Shown here: positions 50,906 through 59,437 of the stretch, in pieces
How positions within the stretch are numbered: position 1 is the stretch's first letter
Layout: each line of letters starts with the position of its first letter
Assembly: GCF_003626755.1 (NCBI RefSeq)
Contig: NZ_RBCJ01000001.1
Coordinates: 1,054,001-1,118,000, forward strand
Source of the DNA: Ulvibacterium marinum
GTDB lineage: Bacteria; Bacteroidota; Bacteroidia; Flavobacteriales; Flavobacteriaceae
Length of the DNA stretch: 64,000 bases
Reading direction: 5' to 3'
Made by a program: the position numbers and the translations under genes
The notes under the pieces: generated by a model
Seen by the model: only the letters and a program-made list of their open reading frames with translations
Told to the model about the DNA's origin: nothing
The model's database searches: none

Positions 50906-51952
50906 ATGTCTTTTTCCCAAAAAATTCTTAATTGGTATTCAGAAAATAAACGGAGCTTGCCTTGGAGAAGTACACGGGATCCCTATAAAATTTGGCTTTC
51001 GGAAATCATTCTTCAACAAACGCGTGTTGTACAAGGGGAACCCTATTATTTAAAATTCATTGAAAATTTTCCCAATGTACAAGATTTGGCCAATGCATCA
51101 GAAGAAAGGGTTTTGAAACTCTGGCAGGGACTAGGGTATTATTCCAGAGCGCGCAATCTACATGCAACCGCTAAGATCGTGGTAAACGAGTATGATGGTC
51201 GCTTCCCTAATTCCTATAATGAACTTTTGAAACTCAAGGGTGTTGGGGATTATACGGCCAGTGCCATAGCGTCCATTTGTTTTGATGAGCCACAGCCAGT
51301 GGTGGATGGAAATGTATATCGCGTCCTTGCACGTCATTTCGGGGTAGCTATTCCCATCAACAGTACTAAAGGGATAAAATATTTCAAAAGACTTGCCACG
51401 GAAGTCATGGGCCGGAAAAATATTAGGGATTACAATCAGGGGATTATGGAATTCGGGGCGATACAATGTGCTCCTAAAAAACCATATTGCCTGCTTTGTC
51501 CATTAAATGAAAGCTGTGTGGCATTAGAAAAGAATTTAGTACAAACACTGCCCATAAAAGAAAACAAAACCAAAGTTAGAAAAAGAAATTTCAATTATTT
51601 GGTTTGGTTGGACCCAAATAATAAAACGATATTGAATCAGCGAAGGGGAAAAGGAATATGGCAAAATCTTTGGGAATTTCCACTTTTGGAGTCGGAAAAC
51701 CAATTAAATGAGAAAGAGGTAAGGAAGGAGTTAAAGGAAATGGTATCCGGTGACGATTCCTTTCGATTACTTTCGTATAACGAATCATTAATAGTGCATA
51801 AGCTCTCACACCAACATTTATATACAAGATTTTGGATTATAGAGAGTAATGTTGAACTTGAGAATGGGATTTCATTGGAAGATTTGGACAGTTATCCCGT
51901 TCCGGTTTTAATTTCGGATTTCATAAAAGCATTCAAAAATTCGTATTTTTGA
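50906..51952 (+). CDS. mutY: A/G-specific adenine glycosylase
   Basis: This 348-residue base-excision repair enzyme removes adenine mispaired with 8-oxoguanine. The catalytic E33 lies in LSEIILQQTR and the key D134 in PVVDGNVYRV. The [4Fe-4S] ligands C188, C195, C198 and C204 have the C-x6-C-x2-C-x5-C spacing. The C-terminal third is the NUDIX-like 8-oxoG recognition domain. It begins a conserved Flavobacteria gene order with ssb, gldE and gldD. Confidence 0.95.
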   Translation: MSFSQKILNWYSENKRSLPWRSTRDPYKIWLSEIILQQTRVVQGEPYYLKFIENFPNVQDLANASEERVLKLWQGLGYYSRARNLHATAKIVVNEYDGRFPNSYNELLKLKGVGDYTASAIASICFDEPQPVVDGNVYRVLARHFGVAIPINSTKGIKYFKRLATEVMGRKNIRDYNQGIMEFGAIQCAPKKPYCLLCPLNESCVALEKNLVQTLPIKENKTKVRKRNFNYLVWLDPNNKTILNQRRGKGIWQNLWEFPLLESENQLNEKEVRKELKEMVSGDDSFRLLSYNESLIVHKLSHQHLYTRFWIIESNVELENGISLEDLDSYPVPVLISDFIKAFKNSYF

Positions 51953-51980
51953 TTTCAATCAAAAAACATAATACAAGAGC

Positions 51981-52451
51981 ATGAGTGGAACATTGAATAA
52001 AGTAATGTTGATAGGGCATTTGGGCGATGAAGTTAAAATGCACTATTTTGAAGGAGGAGGTTGCATAGGTAGGTTTCCAATTGCTACCAACGAGACATAT
52101 ACCAACAGACAAACCGGTGAAAAGGTGACCAATACGGAATGGCATAATATTGTTGTTCGGAACAAGGCCGCTGAGATTTGTGAAAAGTACTTGAGTAAAG
52201 GAGATAAAATATATGTGGAAGGCCGATTAAAAACGCGCCAATGGCAAGGTGAAGACGGTAATACCCGGTATTCTACGGAAATACAGGTCCAGGATTTCAC
52301 CTTTCTTTCCACTAAAAGTGAAAGTATGTCCAATGCACAATCCAATACTCCTCAGGAACAAAGACCAATTTCCGGCAACCCTGGAACAAAGCCCATTGAA
52401 AATACCGCTCATGTGAGTGAGCCGGAACCGGAAGACGACCTCCCTTTCTAG
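51981..52451 (+). CDS. ssb: Single-stranded DNA-binding protein
   Basis: This 156-residue protein has the SSB OB-fold (MSGTLNKVMLIGHLGDEVKM, TEWHNIVV, YVEGRLKTRQW) at residues 1-105, a polar linker rich in Asn, Gln, Thr and Pro, and the acidic C-terminal tip EPEDDLPF, which binds partner proteins such as RecO, PriA or polymerase subunits. It lies 28 bases after mutY. The same DDLPF ending occurs on the abortive-infection-type protein at 14147-14920. Confidence 0.95.
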   Translation: MSGTLNKVMLIGHLGDEVKMHYFEGGGCIGRFPIATNETYTNRQTGEKVTNTEWHNIVVRNKAAEICEKYLSKGDKIYVEGRLKTRQWQGEDGNTRYSTEIQVQDFTFLSTKSESMSNAQSNTPQEQRPISGNPGTKPIENTAHVSEPEPEDDLPF

Positions 52452-52476
52452 GAAATTCAAAATAAAATTGTGACTG

Positions 52477-53805
52477 TTGGACCCTGACCCCCATAGTTTA
52501 TTTCTTAGTTCTGTAGTTTTTGATGGTGCATTGGCACTGAAGTTTGGTATTCTTATAGTCTTGCTGATCTGTTCCGCTCTCATTTCAGGCGCGGAAGTGG
52601 CCCTTTTTGGACTCTCTCAAACCGATATAAATGGGATTGGAGAGAATAGGACGGGCAAGGGCACCATAATTGTCAGTCTGCTGGAGCGTCCCAAAAAGCT
52701 ATTGGCGACCATTCTTATTGCTAACAATACCATTAACATAGGGATAGTGCTTTTGTTCAATAGTATTGGGGATACACTTTTCTCTACTATAGACCAAGTT
52801 TGGTTAGGCTTTATTTCTGTGCGTTTTTTGTTGGAGGTTATTGTGGCTACCTTCTTGATCTTAATGTTCGGTGAAATCCTACCAAAGGTTTATGCGAATA
52901 GAAATCGGATGAAATTTTCATATTTTATGGCTTATCCGCTCAAGGTGCTCGATTTTCTTTTCTCACCATTGAGCTTTCCCATGCGATCGGGCACAATATT
53001 TTTGTATAATAAATTGGGCAAACAAAAGTCCAATTTGAGTGTGGATCATCTCTCCCAGGCGTTGGAACTTACTTCGGAAGGTGATACGACCAAGGAGGAA
53101 CAAAAAATACTACAGGGCATCGTATCATTTGGCAATACGGATACCAAACAGGTAATGCGTCCACGTATCGATATTTTCGCCCTGAGCGAGGAGATGAAGT
53201 TTCCCGAAGTCCTTGAAGAAATAAAGAAGAACGGGTACTCGCGTATTCCAGTTTTTTCAGAGCATATGGACAATGTATTGGGCGTACTTTATGTAAAAGA
53301 TTTGTTGCCCCATATAGACAGGAAAAACTTCAATTGGATATCCTTGATACGTGAACCTTATTTTGTGCCGGAAAACAAGAAATTGGATGATCTTTTGCTA
53401 GAATTCCAAGATAAGAAGAACCATTTGGCCATTGTTGTGGATGAATATGGAGGCACTTCGGGTATTGTAACCTTGGAAGATATCATTGAAGAGATTGTTG
53501 GAGATATCAGTGATGAATTTGATGATGAGGATTTGGTGTTTTCCAAATTGGATGATTACAACTATGTTTTTGAGGGAAAGACCACCTTAAAGGATTTTTA
53601 TCGGGTAATCAAAATAGCCAATGAAGAACTTTTTGAGGAGAATAAGGGAGAGTCCGAAACCATAGCCGGTTTTGTATTGGAGATAGCAGGAAGTTTCCCC
53701 AAGAAAGGGGAAAAGGTTCTTTTTAGGGACTACCAATTTGTAGTTGAAAGCTTAGATAAAAAACGATTGAAACAAATAAAGGTTACGCTACCCCATGAGA
53801 AATAG
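52477..53805 (+). CDS. gldE: Gliding-motility-associated protein GldE
   Basis: This 442-residue protein has a DUF21/CNNM transmembrane domain at about residues 20-180 (three to four helices), two CBS domains at about 210-330 (IPVFSEHMDNVLGVLYVKDLL) and a CorC/HlyC C-terminal domain (DDYNYVFEGKTTLKDF). The TTG start gives MDPDPHSL, which matches the GldE beginning. In Flavobacterium johnsoniae gldE overlies gldD as here and helps gliding and type IX secretion function. It overlaps gldD by 11 bases. Confidence 0.9.
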   Translation: MDPDPHSLFLSSVVFDGALALKFGILIVLLICSALISGAEVALFGLSQTDINGIGENRTGKGTIIVSLLERPKKLLATILIANNTINIGIVLLFNSIGDTLFSTIDQVWLGFISVRFLLEVIVATFLILMFGEILPKVYANRNRMKFSYFMAYPLKVLDFLFSPLSFPMRSGTIFLYNKLGKQKSNLSVDHLSQALELTSEGDTTKEEQKILQGIVSFGNTDTKQVMRPRIDIFALSEEMKFPEVLEEIKKNGYSRIPVFSEHMDNVLGVLYVKDLLPHIDRKNFNWISLIREPYFVPENKKLDDLLLEFQDKKNHLAIVVDEYGGTSGIVTLEDIIEEIVGDISDEFDDEDLVFSKLDDYNYVFEGKTTLKDFYRVIKIANEELFEENKGESETIAGFVLEIAGSFPKKGEKVLFRDYQFVVESLDKKRLKQIKVTLPHEK

Positions 53806-54352
53806 ATTTGTTTTTTTGGCTTTTATAATGATTCTCTTGGGAATGGGCTGCAAAGAGAACGTTATTCCCAAGCCCAAGGCCATGTTGCGATTGGAGTATC
53901 CGGATTTTGAAACAGAGAATTTTGAAACAAAGAATTTCCAATTCCAATACAATACCATGGCCCAATTAAAAGACGAGGGGAACAATTCACTTACATTAGA
54001 TTATCCAAGGATTAAAGGTTCCATTTTTATCACCTATAAAGAAGTAAATGATAACTTGGAGAAGTTGCTTTCGGATGCCCAAAAACTGTCTTATGAACAT
54101 GTAGTCAAAGCAGACGGTATAGAGGCCAATGAATTCTTAAATCCTGAGGAACGGGTTTTTGGAATGTTCTATGAAGTTAGTGGCAATGCGGCATCCCAAG
54201 CTCAATTTTATGTTACGGACAGTACCTGGCATTTTGTCACAGGATCACTGTATTTCTATGCAAAACCTAACTATGACTCCATTTATCCTGCAGCGGCCTA
54301 TCTACAGAAGGACATTCGCAGAATCATGGAAACCCTACGATGGAAAGAGTAA
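53795..54352 (+). CDS. gldD: Gliding motility lipoprotein GldD
   Basis: This 185-residue lipoprotein has the lipidated Cys at residue 19 (ILLGMGCKENVIPKPKAM) and the GldD core (LRLEYPDF, LDYPRIKGSIFITYKEV, LYFYAKPNYDS, YLQKDIRRIMETLRW). In F. johnsoniae GldD is needed for gliding and for type IX secretion. It is anchored in the envelope. The gene overlaps gldE and so is co-expressed with it. Confidence 0.92.
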   Translation: MRNRFVFLAFIMILLGMGCKENVIPKPKAMLRLEYPDFETENFETKNFQFQYNTMAQLKDEGNNSLTLDYPRIKGSIFITYKEVNDNLEKLLSDAQKLSYEHVVKADGIEANEFLNPEERVFGMFYEVSGNAASQAQFYVTDSTWHFVTGSLYFYAKPNYDSIYPAAAYLQKDIRRIMETLRWKE

Positions 54353-54356
54353 CCCT

Positions 54357-54382
54357 AAAGGCCAATTTAGTTTGAGGCCTTT
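54357..54382. terminator. Candidate bidirectional terminator after gldD
   Basis: AAAGGCC (54357-54363) and GGCCTTT (54376-54382) form a seven-pair stem with a 12-base loop between the convergent gldD and lipoprotein genes. A T-rich tail is short. Confidence 0.45.
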
Positions 54383-54391
54383 GGCGTTTGA

Positions 54392-54820
54392 TCAGTCCTG
54401 CTTTTTAAGTACTGCTTGCGCACGCTCTATGCTGGAATTAATTTCCTCCTTTAAAGCTTTAACTTTTACTTCCTCCTCATCCAACCACTTTTGCTTTTGT
54501 TCCGTAAGTGCTTTTCCGTTAAGGATTTCATCGGAATCAAAACGGTCTCCAAAACCTCTCATCCAGTCCATCATACTTTGATGTGAAGCTTGTAGGTCTT
54601 TCATTGCCTTTTCATAGTGTATTCCCATCTCCGTGGAATCCACCTTGGGCTTCAACTCCGCCACCAGTTTGCCTATGATCCCCATTTTGGGCATTACCTC
54701 GTCATGAATGGCCATGACTTTTTCCATCTGTTCCGTATTTGGGTTTGCCATTGATTTTTTATCCTCCTTACAGGAGATTGCCATAGCCAAAACGGCAAAT
54801 AAAAAAACTGTTCTTTTCAT
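54392..54820 (-). CDS. Small lipoprotein of unknown function
   Basis: This 142-residue protein has a lipoprotein signal with Cys at residue 17 (VLAMAISCKEDKKS) and then a helical, charged domain rich in Glu and Lys. I recognise this as a type of small conserved Flavobacteria lipoprotein, but no function is known. It is convergent with gldD. It has no visible operon partner. Confidence 0.72.
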   Translation of the reverse strand: MKRTVFLFAVLAMAISCKEDKKSMANPNTEQMEKVMAIHDEVMPKMGIIGKLVAELKPKVDSTEMGIHYEKAMKDLQASHQSMMDWMRGFGDRFDSDEILNGKALTEQKQKWLDEEEVKVKALKEEINSSIERAQAVLKKQD

Positions 54821-54910
54821 TTTTGTTTTTTACAAATATAAACCATTCCTGTCATGGAAACCAGAGGGATACCCAGACAGAAATGGTTTAAATCATTGGT
54901 TAAATTCTAG

Positions 54911-55936
54911 TTACTTGAATGCATACTGTAGCCCTAACGTCAAGGTTTCCCTGTTCTTCAATTGTATTCCGTTTAAATCTTGGTACAAGGGAAAAGCAAA
55001 TTCAAAGCCTATCCGAAGGTTTTTTAACGGGCCTTTCGGGACATAAGTGTTAAATCCTATCCCGGAATTCAAACAGTTCCCGCCGGAATTATCGGTATCC
55101 GCTGTTATGACCATCATGGGGTTTAGGTTGGGATCCATCCCATCTATTTCACCTACCAATAGCCCTTCCAAACGAAGCGAAAAGCTCAACCAATCCGTTG
55201 CTTTTGCAGCTAACCAATTGTTTAAACTATAACGGTTTCCATAGCGGTATTCCCTATCATTTTCCCCAAAGCGGAAAATACCTCGTAATTGACCTCCGTA
55301 AGATAGAATGTTTCCTTGGCAGAGATAGGTCAGTGCCAAATTTGTATCAAAAGTGCCGCTTCCAATTTGCATGGGATAGGGCAATTCCACTTCATTAGGT
55401 GAAGATGCCGGTGTAACGTCACTTTCCGTAATGCTACCGCTAGGGATAGAAAATCCCAATTGTGCATGCATCGTTTGCCTATTCTTATTGAAGAACTTGT
55501 AGAGTCCGGAAACTTGGATGTCACCCAATCCCGAAGCTTCAGTAGTGAACATGCCGCCCATTCGGGTAACGTGGTCCATTTCCATGGACAGATAATTGAA
55601 CATAACCATTAAAGTGAGCTTATCACTTGGAGCATACATAGCACCTAGCATATGCATATTCATGGGCATTTGGGTTGGGGTCACCATATAATTGGCCAAG
55701 GCATCATCAAAAGAGGCATCATCGCTCCCCTGCTTTAAATCCTCCATATTCATATACATGTATCGGTAGCTGAACATCCATTCACCCTTACCGTGCATAT
55801 GGTCTCCCATTACCGGGATAGGAGCATGTCCATCCGGTCTGCCCGCGGACCATTTTTCAATGTTCGTACTATTTGTTTCTTGGGCGCAAAGCGCTAGTGT
55901 TACCATCGTTAAAATGGTAGATATATAAATTTTCAC
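54911..55936 (-). CDS. Outer-membrane beta-barrel protein with Met/His-rich segments
   Basis: I start this 341-residue protein at the GTG at 55936, which gives a short signal peptide ending LALCAQ; the longer TTG reading from 55990 has no signal logic. The mature protein is a beta-barrel of the transporter/phenol-degradation-meta-like type. It is unusually rich in Met and His: VMGDHMHGKGEWMF, YRYMYMNMEDL, MPMNMHMLGAMY. Proteins of this kind tend to accompany copper or heavy-metal genes. A CNGKC protein lies directly upstream. A metal-related role is inferred, not shown. Confidence 0.7.
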   Translation of the reverse strand: MKIYISTILTMVTLALCAQETNSTNIEKWSAGRPDGHAPIPVMGDHMHGKGEWMFSYRYMYMNMEDLKQGSDDASFDDALANYMVTPTQMPMNMHMLGAMYAPSDKLTLMVMFNYLSMEMDHVTRMGGMFTTEASGLGDIQVSGLYKFFNKNRQTMHAQLGFSIPSGSITESDVTPASSPNEVELPYPMQIGSGTFDTNLALTYLCQGNILSYGGQLRGIFRFGENDREYRYGNRYSLNNWLAAKATDWLSFSLRLEGLLVGEIDGMDPNLNPMMVITADTDNSGGNCLNSGIGFNTYVPKGPLKNLRIGFEFAFPLYQDLNGIQLKNRETLTLGLQYAFK

Positions 55937-56018
55937 GTATGTATTTTTAAATTTTTGGAAATAGATAGTTGGCAGGTCCTTTAGCTTCAATCAGATTTGG
56001 ACCTACAAAAAAGAAAAA

Positions 56019-56399
56019 CTAAACGCGTAAGCTAGGTGGGCGAAAGCTGGAGTCGCTAAATAGAAAGCTGTAGTTATTACTGTAATGAAGGACTGAGGTA
56101 CTTCCGGTGATTCCGGTCTTTTGCGCAGGGATGGCGAGAACATCAATAAAACCTATGGGATATTCTTCCATGGCTATTTTTGGGAGATTCTGTTTTTTCT
56201 CCTCGTTCTGTTCGTTGAGTCTTTGCATAAGGTAGCACTTTCCATTACATTGCATTTCTACCTTTTCCTTATTAATACAAAGAAATTCGGCAATGTAGTC
56301 TTGATCTACTATATATTCAAACAAAGGAAATACAGGACGGAGCATAGCCAAGACATAGAGGAAAATAAAAAAAGACGCCCAAGAAGCTTTCAAGCCCAT
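56019..56399 (-). CDS. Small membrane-anchored protein with CNGKC motif
   Basis: This 126-residue protein has an N-terminal transmembrane segment (residues 5-27) and then a soluble region with the motif MQCNGKCYLMQRL, containing two cysteines in a C-x3-C spacing. Short proteins with a CxGKCxL motif recur in Bacteroidota and are usually labelled hypothetical. The Cys pair and the Met-rich barrel just downstream suggest copper or another soft metal. The topology probably places the Cys pair outside the cytoplasm. No known function. Confidence 0.72.
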   Translation of the reverse strand: MGLKASWASFFIFLYVLAMLRPVFPLFEYIVDQDYIAEFLCINKEKVEMQCNGKCYLMQRLNEQNEEKKQNLPKIAMEEYPIGFIDVLAIPAQKTGITGSTSVLHYSNNYSFLFSDSSFRPPSLRV

Positions 56400-56493
56400 T
56401 TATTTTTGCAAAGTTAGGCGATGAAAAAGTTTTAGACATTTTTTTGTCATGAAAATTTGCTTGATAGTACTTGGGAATTTTTGGTCAATAACT

Positions 56494-56518
56494 GTAACAA
56501 TCTGTTCTACACATAGTC
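56494..56518 (+). promoter_or_regulatory. Possible ECF-type promoter before the DUF2807 gene
   Basis: GTAAC at 56494-56498 and TAGTC at 56514-56518, 15 bases apart, look like an extracytoplasmic-function sigma promoter. It lies within the longer ORF reading, so if real it supports the start at 56557. The match is short and could be chance. Confidence 0.25.
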
Positions 56519-56556
56519 TTTCATATACCGGAAGAGAGAAAACAACAATAAAACCT

Positions 56557-57315
56557 ATGAAGATGAAAAAAAATACTTTTTATGCTTTAATCCTGACTTT
56601 CCTAACCTTTGGAGCAATCCAAGTGAATGCCCAGACCAAGACCTTAAAGGTAGACTCATTTGATAAGATCATTGTCAGCCCTCATATTAAGGCGACATTG
56701 GTTCAAGGGGATGAGGAATCCGTATATTTCGAATATGCCAACGTTTCCGAGGAAGAAATCAATGTAGAGGTCGAAGGCAAGACCTTACGTATCTATCTGG
56801 ATGGTGCCAAAACATTGGATAGAAACGAAAAGGTCCGCGGAAATGGGTATAATATGAGCAGGGCCTATTACGAGGGAGCTGAGGTAAAGGCAATAATCAC
56901 TTATAAAAGTTTGGAAACCTTATCCGTTAGGGGCGAAGAAATAATACGTTGTGAGAGTCCTATGGATCAAAAGAATTTTACTTTACGCATTTATGGGGAA
57001 TCACAAGTATACCTTTCTGATGTCAATCTGGAAAGGCTAAAGGTCACCATTTATGGGGAGAGCTACCTTGAAGTTCAAAAAGGTACTGTTGACCATCAAA
57101 AATTTACAGCCTATGGCGAAAGTAAGGTTAATACCATGGCAATTGATAATACGTTCACCAGGATATTGGCCTATGGCGAAAGTGATTTTAGGGTAAACGT
57201 AGCCGATCGGCTTAAAGTTACTTGCTATGGAGAAACCCATATCACCTATGAAGGCAGTCCGAAAGTAGATAGGGGCATTGTTGTCGGCGAGGCCACTATT
57301 CGCAAAATTGGTTAG
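56557..57315 (+). CDS. DUF2807 (head GIN domain) exported protein
   Basis: I start this 252-residue protein at MKMKKNTFYALILTFL, which gives a signal peptide ending VNAQ; a longer reading from 56449 adds 36 residues without signal character. The mature region is a DUF2807 domain, a right-handed beta-helix-like fold. A recurring YGES motif is clear: IYGESQVYL, IYGESYLEV, AYGESKVNT, AYGESDFRV, CYGETHITY, with about 20 residues per turn. The function is unknown; such proteins are labelled putative adhesins or anti-sigma-linked. Confidence 0.85.
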   Translation: MKMKKNTFYALILTFLTFGAIQVNAQTKTLKVDSFDKIIVSPHIKATLVQGDEESVYFEYANVSEEEINVEVEGKTLRIYLDGAKTLDRNEKVRGNGYNMSRAYYEGAEVKAIITYKSLETLSVRGEEIIRCESPMDQKNFTLRIYGESQVYLSDVNLERLKVTIYGESYLEVQKGTVDHQKFTAYGESKVNTMAIDNTFTRILAYGESDFRVNVADRLKVTCYGETHITYEGSPKVDRGIVVGEATIRKIG

Positions 57316-57334
57316 TGTTTATTTAATTGAAGTG

Positions 57335-57374
57335 GCACGGATAGGATTTATATCCTATCCGTGCTAATTTTTTC
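57335..57374. terminator. Bidirectional terminator between DUF2807 and M16 genes
   Basis: GCACGGATAGGAT and ATCCTATCCGTGC form a perfect 13-pair stem with a four-base loop, followed by TAATTTTTTC. It lies between convergent genes. Confidence 0.85.
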
Positions 57375-59436
57375 ATTCAAAATCCGCATCGGAGACTCCT
57401 TCGTTCACTTTTATTTCCTGTACAAAAAACTCCATACTTTGGGGTCCCATGGATTGGGTCAACTTAAAAGGGAACTTTATGCCGGATACTTCTTTGTAAT
57501 CATCATAGATCAAGGTTTGTTGCATTTTCTGCCCCTGCATTTCCGTGGTATTGACCTCTTGTAACTTAAGGCCACTTTCCATATCATAGAAAATTGATTT
57601 TTCATCGCTTATTTTCAATTTATAGGCTTTCTTGCCTTCAATGGTTTCGATACCTTCTAGAACAACATTATTGTTCAAGTAGTTGAGCTCGGGAAAAGGA
57701 GCGGACTCTTCCTTTGCCTTCTTCAATTCCTCTTCTCTCAAATCCTTACGTTGACCTTGCATCACCATATAACCCATATCTCCATCCAGGACCCGCCTGC
57801 TCATGGAATTACCCATCACCTTAACATCTTGCATAAATTGATTCTTGGCCGTTTTTTTCAGTTCAAGATTTAATTTTGTCCCTTGCATTTCAGCTTCAGC
57901 CATTAAGGCATAAGATTGTACTCCTTCCAATTTTTCCTTACCGCCCAAGGCATCGAGATATTTGTTGATGACATCATTGGCCGTAATGCCCTCTGGTATT
58001 TTGGCACTATAATCCGGCTTTTCCGTTGCGTTTGTGTATTTGTCAAAATACTTTACGGGAATATTCTTTCCATTGAAGGGTATGTTTTCCAAATTCTCGG
58101 CAACCTCGCTTCCCTTTCCGGTAACTACGATTCGGAAATTGTTCAAGGCAATGAATTTTTGGGCAGCCTCTTGAATTTGTTCCGCGGTTACTGCATTAAT
58201 TTTTTCCAAGTAGGTCGTGTAAAAATCTTCCGGTAAATCTTCGGTAAGAATATTAAGGGCATAACGCGCAATGGTTTCCGGTCGTTCCAAGGCCATGACA
58301 AATTCCCCCACGTATTCGGCTTTAGAGATTTCAATTTCCTCGGGATCCACTTTTTCATTTCTGATTCGTTTTAGTTGATCCAGGAATACTGTTACGGCAC
58401 TGTCCGTAACCGCATTTCGTACACTGGCTCCGGCCCGAAATCTAGAGGCGTACTTATCCGCCCCGATACTTGATCTTGCGCCATAGGTATAGCCCTTGTC
58501 CTCGCGGAGGCTGGCATTGAGATAGCTTCGCATACCACCGCCCAGAATATTATTGGCCAACAATGAAGGAAAGTAATCATCGTCCCCCATTTTTAAATCT
58601 ACCACGTTCTGCACGGCAATTTCAGATTGTACAGCGTTGGGCATGTCCACAAAATTTATTTGGGTATACTGAACATTTTTTGGTTGTGCAAGTGTAATGA
58701 CCGGTGGACTGGCCTTTCGCCATAACTGAAAAAGTTCGATGACTTTTTCTTTTGTTTTATCAAAATCAACATCGCCTATTATAGCCAAATAAGCATTTTT
58801 AGGGACAAAATAGTTGCGGTAATTGGATGCCACGTCCTCAAGGCTCACGCGTTTTACACTTTCTTGGGTAACAAATTCCCCATATGGATGGTTCACCCCA
58901 TAAGCCAAAGCGCTCTCTACCCTTCTTGCAGCGGTAGCTACGCTCTTTTCCCCAGATTTAATGGCGTCTAAAAGAATGTTTCGTTCTTTTTCCAATTCTT
59001 CCGTTGTAAAATTCGGATTTAGTGCCGCATCGGCAAGCAGTTCCAGAATACGGTCTGCATATTTGGACAGGCCGGAAGCAGAGGCCCCACTGGAACTAAA
59101 AGTAATGGACGCGCCCATATAGTCTACTTCTTCATTGTAGGTGTCCTTGTCAATATTTGTGGAACCCTTTCCCAGTAAGCTGCCGGTCAACTGACTTACG
59201 CCGGCTATTTCACCTTCTACATAGGGCGGATTGTCTATGGCCAAGGTATAGGAAACCCTGGGGAGCTTATGGTTTTCCACTACAATAACCTGCAGACCAT
59301 TGTCCAATTTAAAAGTTTGGGGGACGCCTAAATTGATTTCGGGAATGGGTCCTACCTTTGGTTCCTTACTTCTGTCCAGTTGCGCCGTTAAAGCACAAGT
59401 AATCAATAAAAACAGTGATAAAATGGATTTTTTCAT
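57373..59436 (-). CDS. M16-family peptidase subunit lacking the zinc motif, with C-terminal extension
   Basis: I start this 687-residue protein at MKKSILSLFLLITCALTAQ, a signal peptide; a longer reading from 59511 runs back into the upstream gene. The M16 fold spans about residues 20-450. The HxxEH zinc motif expected in the first domain is missing (GVSQLTGSLLGKG stands there), so this is the non-catalytic partner. Residues of about 470-680 form a LolA-like beta domain. The start is separated by one base from the stop of the active subunit gene. The two form an exported heterodimeric peptidase. Confidence 0.88.
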   Translation of the reverse strand: MKKSILSLFLLITCALTAQLDRSKEPKVGPIPEINLGVPQTFKLDNGLQVIVVENHKLPRVSYTLAIDNPPYVEGEIAGVSQLTGSLLGKGSTNIDKDTYNEEVDYMGASITFSSSGASASGLSKYADRILELLADAALNPNFTTEELEKERNILLDAIKSGEKSVATAARRVESALAYGVNHPYGEFVTQESVKRVSLEDVASNYRNYFVPKNAYLAIIGDVDFDKTKEKVIELFQLWRKASPPVITLAQPKNVQYTQINFVDMPNAVQSEIAVQNVVDLKMGDDDYFPSLLANNILGGGMRSYLNASLREDKGYTYGARSSIGADKYASRFRAGASVRNAVTDSAVTVFLDQLKRIRNEKVDPEEIEISKAEYVGEFVMALERPETIARYALNILTEDLPEDFYTTYLEKINAVTAEQIQEAAQKFIALNNFRIVVTGKGSEVAENLENIPFNGKNIPVKYFDKYTNATEKPDYSAKIPEGITANDVINKYLDALGGKEKLEGVQSYALMAEAEMQGTKLNLELKKTAKNQFMQDVKVMGNSMSRRVLDGDMGYMVMQGQRKDLREEELKKAKEESAPFPELNYLNNNVVLEGIETIEGKKAYKLKISDEKSIFYDMESGLKLQEVNTTEMQGQKMQQTLIYDDYKEVSGIKFPFKLTQSMGPQSMEFFVQEIKVNEGVSDADFE

Positions 59437-59437
59437 C

